From positions 1 through 64,000 of the forward strand of contig CALMNW010000064.1 in NCBI GenBank assembly GCA_937872095.1: DNA of 64,000 bases, given 5' to 3'. Source of the stretch: an uncultured Verrucomicrobiota bacterium. Lineage in GTDB: Bacteria; Verrucomicrobiota; Kiritimatiellia; CAIQIC01; Lenti-01. Below the pieces are notes generated by a model. That model saw only the letters and a program-made list of their open reading frames with translations, ran no database searches and was not told the origin of the DNA. The position numbers and the translations under genes are program-made. Below are positions 42,967-49,505 of this stretch, piece by piece. How positions within the stretch are numbered: position 1 is the stretch's first letter; each line of letters begins with the position of its first letter.

Positions 42967-44136
42967 ATGAAAATCGGAATCGACCTCATCTCCTTCCACA
43001 CCCCCGCCTACGTCCTCGACCTGCGCGTGCTGGCCGAGAAGCGCGGCGCCGATCCCGAGAAGTTCATCGTCGGCATCGGCCAGGAGCGCATGGCCGTCGT
43101 GCCGCCCGACCAGGACATCGTGACCCTCGCCGCCAACGCCGCCCTGCCCATCGTCGAAAAAGCCGGCCGCGAAAACATCGAACTGCTGCTTTTCGCCACC
43201 GAATCGGGCATCGACCAATCCAAGGCCGCGGCGATGTTCTGCCACAAGCTGCTGGGCCTGCCCTCGACCTGCCGCTGCCTCGAGACCAAGGAAGCCTGCT
43301 ACGGCGCCACGGCGTCCCTGCGCATGGCCGCCGCCATGGTCGCCGCGCGGCCCCACACCAAGGCCCTCGTCCTCGCCGCCGACATCGCCCGCTACGACCT
43401 CGCCAGCCCCGGCGAACCCACCCAGGGCGCCGGCGCCGTCGCCATGCTCGTGTCCACCCACCCGCGCGTCCTCGCCCTCGATCCCGAAGCCGGCTTCCAC
43501 GCCGAGGACATCATGGACTTCTGGCGGCCCAACTACCGCGAAGAAGCCCTCGTCGACGGCAAGTACTCCACCAAGATGTACCTGACCACCCTCATCGACG
43601 CGTGGAACAACTACAAGGCGGCGTCCCATCGCGGCCTGGCCGACCACGCCCACTACGGCTTCCACATGCCGTTCACCAAGATCGCCTACAAGTCCTACGA
43701 GCGCCTCTGCAAAACCGAAGGCGTCCCGCCGCCGCCCAGGGAAGAACTCGAACGCCTGCTCGAACCGGCCCTCCAGTACAACCGCCAGACCGGCAACACC
43801 TATGCCGCCTGCGTCTACGAAGGCTTCGCGTCCCTCCTCGACAACGCCCCCGCCGCGCTCGACGACCAGCGCATCGGCTTCTTCTCCTACGGCTCCGGCT
43901 GCATGGCCGAATTCTTCTCCGGCGTCGTCCAGCGCGGCTACCGCGAGCACCTCTTCACTGACGCCCATCGCGCCCTGCTCGCCACCCGCACCCCCGTCAC
44001 CTACCGCCAGTACGAAGACATCTTCAACTACGGCGTCCCCAAAGACGGCGCCGACCACGTCTTCGCCCCCTACCGCGGCGGCCCCTTCCGCCTCGCCGGC
44101 ATCAAAGACCACAAACGCCGCTACGAAGCCAAGTAG
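42967..44136 (+). CDS. mvaS: Hydroxymethylglutaryl-CoA synthase
   Basis: The 389-residue protein matches bacterial HMG-CoA synthases, which condense acetyl-CoA with acetoacetyl-CoA. The nucleophile Cys lies in ETKEACYGATASL. The N-terminal VGIGQERMAVVPPDQDIVTLA, the acid/base Glu region near the N-terminal third, and the C-terminal YGSGCMAEFFSG are conserved. Expected role: first committed step of the mevalonate isoprenoid pathway. No other mevalonate genes are in the window. Its last 45 bp are imperfectly duplicated at 44595-44639. Confidence 0.9.
   Translation: MKIGIDLISFHTPAYVLDLRVLAEKRGADPEKFIVGIGQERMAVVPPDQDIVTLAANAALPIVEKAGRENIELLLFATESGIDQSKAAAMFCHKLLGLPSTCRCLETKEACYGATASLRMAAAMVAARPHTKALVLAADIARYDLASPGEPTQGAGAVAMLVSTHPRVLALDPEAGFHAEDIMDFWRPNYREEALVDGKYSTKMYLTTLIDAWNNYKAASHRGLADHAHYGFHMPFTKIAYKSYERLCKTEGVPPPPREELERLLEPALQYNRQTGNTYAACVYEGFASLLDNAPAALDDQRIGFFSYGSGCMAEFFSGVVQRGYREHLFTDAHRALLATRTPVTYRQYEDIFNYGVPKDGADHVFAPYRGGPFRLAGIKDHKRRYEAK
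44092..44136 (+). repeat. 3' end of mvaS, copy 1 of a 45-bp duplication
   Basis: Encodes LAGIKDHKRRYEAK-stop. It matches 44595-44639 at 39 of 45 positions. Confidence 0.75.
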
Positions 44137-44145
44137 CGTCCCAAC

Positions 44146-44583
44146 ATGTTCGCCCGACCCAATCCCCTTTCCTTGAAAATCGTGGCGGGCCTTTTCATGC
44201 TGACAGGCCTCCTGGCGGCCATCGACGTCGTCGTTAAACTGTTCCACCAGCATCTCGACCTGAATCTGATGCTGCTGGGGCTCTGGATCGGCCCCGGACT
44301 GCTGCGCCACAGTCCCACTTGGCGCAAATGGGCCCTCGCGTTCCTGTGGCTCGGATTCTTCTCTTCGACCGTTCTTTTTCTGATGGCGCTGTTTCGTTCG
44401 CCCTTGGATTTATGGATCCTGGGCCAAGCCGCCCGTCCCATCCCCATGTTCCCCGTCTTGCTCTGCTCCTGCGCCATGTTCCTGCTGGTTTTGTGGCAAT
44501 ACCGCGTCTTGATCCGGCCGGACGTCAAACAACTCTTTGTTCCCCCCGTCGTCCCGTACCGCATCGTCCGGCCGCGCACCTAG
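44146..44583 (+). CDS. Small polytopic membrane protein
   Basis: The 145-residue protein has about four membrane helices (IVAGLFMLTGLLAAIDVVV, LNLMLLGLWIGPGLL, ALAFLWLGFFSSTVLFLMALF, MFPVLLCSCAMFLLVLW). No family is recognised. It starts 9 nt after mvaS and is bracketed by the real mvaS tail and a decayed copy of it, so it appears to have been inserted or duplicated into this position. Confidence 0.65.
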   Translation: MFARPNPLSLKIVAGLFMLTGLLAAIDVVVKLFHQHLDLNLMLLGLWIGPGLLRHSPTWRKWALAFLWLGFFSSTVLFLMALFRSPLDLWILGQAARPIPMFPVLLCSCAMFLLVLWQYRVLIRPDVKQLFVPPVVPYRIVRPRT

Positions 44584-44594
44584 CGCCCCCCCGT

Positions 44595-44639
44595 CTCGCC
44601 GGCATCAAAGCCCACAAACGCGGCTGCGAGGCAAAGTAA
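44595..44639 (+). pseudogene. Decayed copy of the mvaS 3' end
   Basis: This stretch encodes LAGIKAHKRGCEAK-stop in frame, against LAGIKDHKRRYEAK-stop in mvaS. There is no remaining upstream part of the gene. It shows that the 3' end of mvaS was duplicated around the small membrane-protein gene. Confidence 0.7.
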
Positions 44640-44662
44640 ACCCCGGCCTCCTTAACACATAA

Positions 44663-44690
44663 TTCGCAAGCGACGCAAACGGTCGCAAGC
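44663..44690 (-). repeat. TTGCG-word repeat, left inverted copy of the island
   Basis: On the minus strand this contains TTTGCGTCGCTTGCGA, 16 bp identical to 46526-46555 on the plus strand. The two copies bound the island as inverted repeats. The remainder of 44640-44838 shows no gene. Confidence 0.6.
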
Positions 44691-44838
44691 GGATTCCAGC
44701 TTAGGTCAGGGGTGCCGACCCGGCTGGCCGCTTCATTAAAATGGAGGTGCCTCGATGACCGGAGTAAGGTGGACGAAGATCGTAATGCTACAATGCAAGG
44801 GCCGTTCCTTCCTCTTCATTTTTCCCTGATCTTTTCCT

Positions 44839-45421
44839 TCAAGCAGGCGGGATACCCTCACGGGTTGGAAAATACAATTTTTCAGGGATTAGCGTATAAA
44901 CCACTAAAAGGCATTTAAGCCCACACAAAACGGTGTTTGGAATATTTTCACATAACACATCTCCAAACCCGAATACCACATGATGACGTCCCCTAACCCG
45001 GTCCCGCAACATCCGCCGGTTGTGAGGGTAAAGTTTGGCTATTTGGCAGTCCGCACCGGTAAATACTCCAATAACATCATCGCCAACATCCATCGCAAAT
45101 ACAGACCACGAACTATCCAATCCATTTATTTCAATATATGGTTTTGATATGTCTGGCTGAACCTTGATCCCGCCAGACACCCCCCCCAGGACCACTCATA
45201 ATGCCCTCATAACTCGAAAAGGATGTGAGGAGTGAAAACATCCCCTTCCGTAGTCTACGGATATCGGCAGTGAAGTCATCCGATGAGAGTTGAAAGCGAT
45301 TGAAACTGGCTTTGAACGTTGATGTTACAAATGGAATATATTCAGGATATCCATATCCCAAAGAAATAGTCTTGATCGAAAACCCCAACTCCACAAGGGG
45401 TCCGTTCATTGTGTTTTTCAT
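44839..45421 (-). pseudogene. Frameshifted gene of unknown function
   Basis: The N-terminal part (45421 to about 45180: MKNTMNGPLVELGFSIKT ... SSYEGIMSGPGG) and C-terminal part (about 45187 to 44839: VSGGIKVQPDISKPYIEI ... YTLIPEKLYFP) lie in different frames. They meet at a run of eight G on the coding strand (45180-45187). Removing one G joins them into about 190 residues. The base composition is visibly less GC-rich than the surroundings, suggesting transfer. No family is recognised. Phase variation or a sequencing error are both possible. Confidence 0.5.
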
Positions 45422-45504
45422 CGCCAGGACATCCTAGAATAAATGCACAACATTGAACACCCCAAACAAATTGGGCCAGAAAATTGGGGCCCGCCCTATA
45501 AATA

Positions 45505-45600
45505 AAAGTGAAGGGGTCAGCCCCTGCATTGTCGTGAAGGGGTCCTTGCATCGTGAAGGAGTGAAGGTTATCAGTCCTTGCATCGTCGCATTATGGCAAA
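45505..45600 (+). repeat. GTGAAGG / CCTTGCATCGT word repeat
   Basis: GTGAAGGGGTC occurs twice, followed by GTGAAGGAGTGAAGG, and CCTTGCATCGT occurs twice, with a GGGGTCAGCCCC near-palindrome. It looks like a decayed mobile-element end; no transposase gene is present. Confidence 0.45.
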
Positions 45601-45640
45601 ATCGGCTTGGGGATGGATCTGTCGATCCTCGATTTCTCGC

Positions 45641-45680
45641 GCCCCGTGCCTCCGCGTCTCTGTGAGACCCGGCTGTTCCT
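45641..45680 (+). repeat. CTCCGCGTCTC repeat, left copy
   Basis: GCCTCCGCGTCTCTGTGAGA followed by CCCGGCTGTTCCT. It is nearly identical to 46619-46659; together they flank the methyltransferase-like gene as direct repeats. Confidence 0.65.
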
Positions 45681-45712
45681 TTTCCGCGGTTGGCTTTCCT
45701 TCAATCCGCCGA

Positions 45713-45742
45713 TTGACTTCCCCGTTGGCCCCGTCCTACCAT
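45713..45742 (+). promoter_or_regulatory. Promoter before the methyltransferase-like gene
   Basis: TTGACT, 18 bp, TACCAT. The gene start is about 80 bp downstream; two tiny frames (ATG 45752, 7 codons; then ATG-Lys-Thr-Ala-stop) lie in the leader. Confidence 0.5.
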
Positions 45743-45823
45743 GTCGCCCGCATGGTGGGGATTTCCACCGCATGAAGACGGCTTGAGGTCCGTTGTCGGA
45801 ACCGACGGCGCGGAGAATTCAGA

Positions 45824-46504
45824 ATGAGTGCATACGGCAAGGCGGCGAAACGATCCGCGGTGGCGCTGGTGCCGCTGTTCCTCGCCCTGTTCGCTTCGGC
45901 GGGAGACCTGGGGTGGCCGGCCGCGTGGTGCTATGTCGGAATCGTCCTCGGCAGCAGCGGACTGATGCTCTTCGGGCCGTTTCGCCTGGACGAGACGTTG
46001 GTCGAGGAGCGGTTGGGAAAGCCCAAAGCCGGCGCGGCGCGCTGGGACCGGATCTTCGTCGCCTTGGTCGGCGTGTTTTCCCTGGCGGAGCTGCTGGTTC
46101 CCGGATTCGACCGCCGCTTCGGCTGGACGACCGGAACGCAGCCGTGGGAGTTCTGGTGCGGACTCGCCGCCGTCGCAACGGGGACGGCCGGATTGATGTG
46201 GGCCATGCGGACCAACCGGTTTTTCTCGACGGTGATCCGCATCCAGAACGATCGCGGCCAGCACGTGGTCGAGGGCGGACCGTACCGCTACGTGCGGCAT
46301 CCGGGGTACGCCTTCTGGGCGATCAAGACGGTCGGCGTGCCGCTGCTGCTCGGTTCCCACTGGGCGTTTGGGGTCGCCGTACCTTTCATCGCCATGTTCG
46401 TCGTAAGGACGGCGCTGGAAGACCGGCTTCTGGCGAACGAGTTGCCCGGCTACTCCGAGTACGCGGCGCGAACCAAGTGGCGGCTGCTGCCCTGCGTCTG
46501 GTGA
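45824..46504 (+). CDS. Isoprenylcysteine carboxyl methyltransferase-family membrane protein
   Basis: The 226-residue protein has about five membrane helices. Its C-terminal ICMT/PEMT-type core is VVEGGPYRYVRHPGYAFWAIKT, followed by ALEDRLLANELPGYSEYAARTKWRLLP, the SAM-binding RHP and E-x-L-L pattern. Bacterial members methylate unknown small or lipid substrates; prenylated proteins are not expected. GGAG precedes the ATG. It lies in an island flanked by repeats. Confidence 0.8.
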   Translation: MSAYGKAAKRSAVALVPLFLALFASAGDLGWPAAWCYVGIVLGSSGLMLFGPFRLDETLVEERLGKPKAGAARWDRIFVALVGVFSLAELLVPGFDRRFGWTTGTQPWEFWCGLAAVATGTAGLMWAMRTNRFFSTVIRIQNDRGQHVVEGGPYRYVRHPGYAFWAIKTVGVPLLLGSHWAFGVAVPFIAMFVVRTALEDRLLANELPGYSEYAARTKWRLLPCVW

Positions 46505-46525
46505 TGCCGCGATTCCCTCGGCCCC

Positions 46526-46555
46526 TCTTGCGATTCTTTTGCGTCGCTTGCGATA
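46526..46555 (+). repeat. TTGCG-word repeat, right inverted copy of the island
   Basis: Contains TTTGCGTCGCTTGCGA, the inverted partner of 44663-44690, and belongs to the same word family as the repeats around the GxxExxY gene. Confidence 0.6.
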
Positions 46556-46618
46556 AATTTCTCCCGGCTGTTTCCCCATCTGTGAAGTGGTCGGTCCTAT
46601 AATTTGTAATTTCGTCTC

Positions 46619-46659
46619 CTCCGCGCCTCCGCGTCTCCGTGTGAGAACCGGCTGTTCCT
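46619..46659 (+). repeat. CTCCGCGTCTC repeat, right copy
   Basis: CCTCCGCGCCTCCGCGTCTC then GTGTGAGAACCGGCTGTTCCT; direct repeat of 45641-45680. Confidence 0.65.
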
Positions 46660-46668
46660 CCCTTCCCC

Positions 46669-46698
46669 ATCCGTGTCGATCCGTGTCCATCCGTGGTC
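46669..46698 (+). repeat. Three tandem ATCCGTG(T/G) words
   Basis: ATCCGTGTCG, ATCCGTGTCC and ATCCGTGGTC in exact 10-bp tandem, directly before the GFA gene promoter. Confidence 0.6.
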
Positions 46699-46711
46699 AG
46701 CCTTCTCCCCC

Positions 46712-46740
46712 TTGGCGTTTTCGGCCGTCTGCGGTACGCT
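46712..46740 (+). promoter_or_regulatory. Promoter of the GFA-family gene
   Basis: TTGGCG, 17 bp, TACGCT, with AAGGAGG between it and the ATG. Confidence 0.6.
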
Positions 46741-46764
46741 TCTCCTGAATCCAAGGAGGCCTCC

Positions 46765-47169
46765 ATGCTGACGGGCAGTTGCCATTGCGGAAAAGTGCGC
46801 TACGAGAGCGCGGGCAAGATCCTGATCTTCGTGAACTGCCATTGTCCGGACTGCCGGAAGTTTTCCGGCTCCGCGTTTTCGTCGGTCCTGGCGGTGGAGG
46901 AAAGCGGGTTCAAGGTCGTGGCCGGCGCGGACAACCTGGTGCCCTACAACTCCTCGCCGGGCAAATACCGTTCGTTCTGCAAAACCTGCGGCTGCCATCT
47001 GTTCGCGCGCGCCGAGCAGCGGCCGGGCATGGTGCTCCTCCGCGCGGGCTCGCTGGACGTCGATCCCCGCCTGCAGCCCCAAAGCCACATCTGGGTCTCC
47101 ATGAAAGCCCCCTGGCACGAGATTTGCGATTCCGCCAAGCAATTCCCCGAAGGGTTTCCCAAAAAGTAG
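46765..47169 (+). CDS. GFA-family (CENP-V fold) zinc protein
   Basis: The 134-residue protein has the zinc-binding pattern of the glutathione-dependent formaldehyde-activating family: CHCGKVRYES, then CHCPDCRKFSGS, and FCKTCGCHLF. Members bind two zinc ions; true formaldehyde activity is proven only for a few. AAGGAGG stands before ATG 46765. It is a single gene with its own promoter. Confidence 0.88.
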   Translation: MLTGSCHCGKVRYESAGKILIFVNCHCPDCRKFSGSAFSSVLAVEESGFKVVAGADNLVPYNSSPGKYRSFCKTCGCHLFARAEQRPGMVLLRAGSLDVDPRLQPQSHIWVSMKAPWHEICDSAKQFPEGFPKK

Positions 47170-47175
47170 GTTTAC

Positions 47176-47197
47176 CCCCCGACGGGGTCGTCGGGGG
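47176..47197 (+). terminator. Hairpin after the GFA gene
   Basis: Perfect 8-bp stem CCCCCGAC/GTCGGGGG with a 6-nt loop, 7 nt after the stop. No T-run. Confidence 0.5.
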
Positions 47198-47230
47198 CTC
47201 CAACATCACGAATCCCAAGGCTGTTTGGAG

Positions 47231-47250
47231 CCGGGACGACCTCGTCCCGG
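47231..47250 (+). other. Second hairpin before the flavin reductase gene
   Basis: CCGGGACGA/TCGTCCCGG, perfect 9-bp inverted repeat with a 2-nt centre. Could be a terminator or repeat-borne hairpin. Confidence 0.4.
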
Positions 47251-47332
47251 TCGGTTTCGTCATTGATCCTCCCGCCCCCAAGGCACATTCTCAAGTCGCG
47301 CCGGAGAAACGGACCCGAAAAAGGAGGCATCC

Positions 47333-47875
47333 ATGCAAATCCTGAAGCTGAGCCGGGCCTTCACCTGGATCGAGCCGGGGCCGGTCGTCCTGATTTCCAC
47401 CTGCGACGGCCGGAAGAACAACCTCATGACCATCTCCTGGACGATGGTGGTGGATTTCACGCCGCGGTTCGCCCTGACCACCGGCGCGTGGAACCACTCG
47501 TTCCGGGCCCTCGACAAAACGCGCGAATGCGTCGTCGCGATTCCCGGCGCGGACTTGCTGGACGTCGTGGTGGGCATCGGCACGTGCTCGGGCGCGGAGG
47601 TCGACAAATTCGCCAAATTCCACCTCACGCCCCTGCCGGCGAAAATCGTCCGGGCGCCCTTGATCCAGGAGTGCCTGGCGAATATCGAGTGCAAGGTCGT
47701 CGACATCGTCCGGCGGCACGACATCGTCGTGCTGGAAGCCGTGGCCGCGCATCGAACCGCGGGCCGAAAGGAAACGCGCATGCTCCATGCGGTCGGCGAC
47801 GGCACGTTCATCGCGGACGGCCGGCGGCTGGATCGCCGGAAGGCCATGGCCGCCAAACTGCCGCCCGGCGTCTAA
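47333..47875 (+). CDS. Flavin reductase-like FMN-binding protein
   Basis: The 180-residue protein resembles the flavin reductase-like domain. GPVVLISTCDGRKNNLMTISW binds the flavin phosphate in the family, and TTGAWNHSFRALDKTRECVVAIP follows. It may be a reductase or a non-catalytic flavin/b-type protein. AAAGGAGG lies 6 nt before the ATG. A phased T-tract region begins at its stop codon. Confidence 0.83.
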   Translation: MQILKLSRAFTWIEPGPVVLISTCDGRKNNLMTISWTMVVDFTPRFALTTGAWNHSFRALDKTRECVVAIPGADLLDVVVGIGTCSGAEVDKFAKFHLTPLPAKIVRAPLIQECLANIECKVVDIVRRHDIVVLEAVAAHRTAGRKETRMLHAVGDGTFIADGRRLDRRKAMAAKLPPGV

Positions 47876-48000
47876 AATTGCCCATTTTCGAGCATTTTCG
47901 GGCCAAAATGGCCGATTTTGGACCGTTTTAGACCGAATTTCGGCGATTTTTCGCGATTTTCGGCCATTTTCGGCGATTTTTCGCAGTTGGAGCCGGTTTT
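47874..48000. other. Helically phased T/A tracts (predicted curved DNA)
   Basis: Runs of 3-5 T (or A) start at 47874, 47885, 47895, 47905, 47916, 47926, about 47937, 47947, 47957, 47967, 47977 and 47997, a spacing of close to 10 bp with one gap. Words such as CGGCGATTTT and GGCCATTTTC recur. Such phasing bends DNA. The rest of the 258-bp gap to 48133 has no gene. Confidence 0.7.
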
Positions 48001-48145
48001 CGCCCGCAAGCCGCGATTCCCCTCGCCCACGATGCCATTTCCGGAACAGCCGCAAGGGCGGCACGACAGCTGCGATTTTCTTCCTCGGAATAAAGCGGAT
48101 TGACAGGACCTGCCCGAGCGATGACTCTCCGAGGGAGGCAAGGCG

Positions 48146-48910
48146 GTGGCAAAAAATATGAAGCAGCCGATTCAATCGCAACCGGAAACGGGCCGGGAAT
48201 CCGGCTTCCCCGTTACGCAGTGGTCCCTGGTTTCGCAAGCCCGCGAAACCGACACGCACGTCCGGATGGCGGCCTTGGACAACCTGTTGGGCACGTATCG
48301 CCCGGTTTTGCTTCGGTATCTCGTCGGGGTTTGGCGCTTGAAAACGGAGCAGGCCGAGGACTTGCTTCAGAGCTTCATGGCCGAACGGATTCTGGAAAAA
48401 CAGCTGTTGGTCCAGGCGGATCGGACACGCGGGCGTTTCCGCTCCTTCCTGCTGAAATGCCTCGTCAATTACGTGAAAAGCTCCTTTCGGCGGGACCAGG
48501 CCCTCAAGCGCGGGCCGGACGCGAACCACCGGGTGAACGTGGACGACTATGCGGAGTCCATCCCCGACAAGCAGGCGGGCCATCAGGAGTTCGACGCGTG
48601 CTGGGCGCGCCAGGTGCTGGATCTGGCCATCGAGCGCATGCGGAAAGACTGCGAAGCCGCGGGGCGCCGCGATCTCTGGATCATGTTCCAGCGCAGAATG
48701 CTGGAGCCCACCTATTCGAACGCGGAACCGACGCCGTATGCGTCGCTGGTCGCGGAACTGGGCCTCCGATCTCCTGCGCAGGCCATGAACCTGCTGATTA
48801 CGGTCAAACGGAAATTCCGGAACATGCTGATCGAGACCATCCGGGAAACCGTCGCGGACGATGCGGACGTCGATCGGGAAATCATGGAATTGCAGCGCGC
48901 CTTAAAATAA
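48146..48910 (+). CDS. ECF-like sigma-70 family factor
   Basis: The 254-residue protein starts at GTG with GGGAGG upstream (ATG 48158 is an alternative). It has FPVTQWSLV near residue 22, typical of a sigma group in Planctomycetes/Verrucomicrobia. A region 2-like helix follows (LGTYRPVLLRYLVGVWRLKTEQAEDLLQSFM). The C-terminal part (YASLVAELGLRSPAQAMNLLITVKRKFRNML) replaces a typical region 4. It is operonic with an unknown protein and a Ser/Thr kinase, so it probably responds to that kinase. Confidence 0.85.
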   Translation: MAKNMKQPIQSQPETGRESGFPVTQWSLVSQARETDTHVRMAALDNLLGTYRPVLLRYLVGVWRLKTEQAEDLLQSFMAERILEKQLLVQADRTRGRFRSFLLKCLVNYVKSSFRRDQALKRGPDANHRVNVDDYAESIPDKQAGHQEFDACWARQVLDLAIERMRKDCEAAGRRDLWIMFQRRMLEPTYSNAEPTPYASLVAELGLRSPAQAMNLLITVKRKFRNMLIETIRETVADDADVDREIMELQRALK

Positions 48911-48977
48911 TTTTCTTTCCCATGCAGGATTCCCGCCGCGACGGCTTAGTACAGGATGAGGAACAGAAAGGCAAAGC

Positions 48978-49505
48978 ATGAACCACTCATCCCCAGAAAC
49001 CGAAAAGACAGATCCCGCCAGTTTGGCCCGACTGTTCGACGGCACGAGCCGGGACGCGCCCTGGCAAGACGAGGAACTGAAACAGGTGTTTCGCCATCAG
49101 CTGACGGCGCCCGTTCAGTTCGACATGGCGGGCTTCAACCCGGATTGGGGAGAACGCCTGCGGTTGCTGGCGGCGGCGGAGGGCCTCCTGCTCCAAAGCT
49201 TCGGCGATTTGTTTGCGCATCCCCATCCGCCGGTCGAAATGCTGGAGATGGTGAAGGATTACGCGAAACGGTCGGCGGCTTCGCCCCGGCGGCACATTCC
49301 GAAAGACGTCGCCCGCGCGCTCTACTACCTGGCGATCGTCTCCGCGCGGCTGCGCTGCCGCCAACGGATCAGTTCGCTGGAGGATGAACAACTGATCCGC
49401 GGAGTGCAATGGCTGCTGGATCAACCGTGGCTGGACGACGCATCGAAGAGCCTTTTATCCGAGGGCTTGGCCATGCTGGGTGGCCGGCAGGAGGTGAATC
49501 CATGA
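48978..49505 (+). CDS. Unknown protein of the sigma/kinase operon
   Basis: The 175-residue, mostly helical cytoplasmic protein has no recognised domain. Its segment APWQDEELKQVFRHQLTAPVQFD resembles the short conserved stretches found next to kinases in this type of operon. The TGA overlaps the kinase ATG, so the two are translationally coupled. It may be a regulator linking kinase and sigma factor; that is inferred from position. Confidence 0.7.
   Translation: MNHSSPETEKTDPASLARLFDGTSRDAPWQDEELKQVFRHQLTAPVQFDMAGFNPDWGERLRLLAAAEGLLLQSFGDLFAHPHPPVEMLEMVKDYAKRSAASPRRHIPKDVARALYYLAIVSARLRCRQRISSLEDEQLIRGVQWLLDQPWLDDASKSLLSEGLAMLGGRQEVNP

Noticed and set aside
45342-45551. 69-residue minus-strand ORF in the island
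   Set aside because: Overlaps the better supported frameshifted gene and has no start signal.
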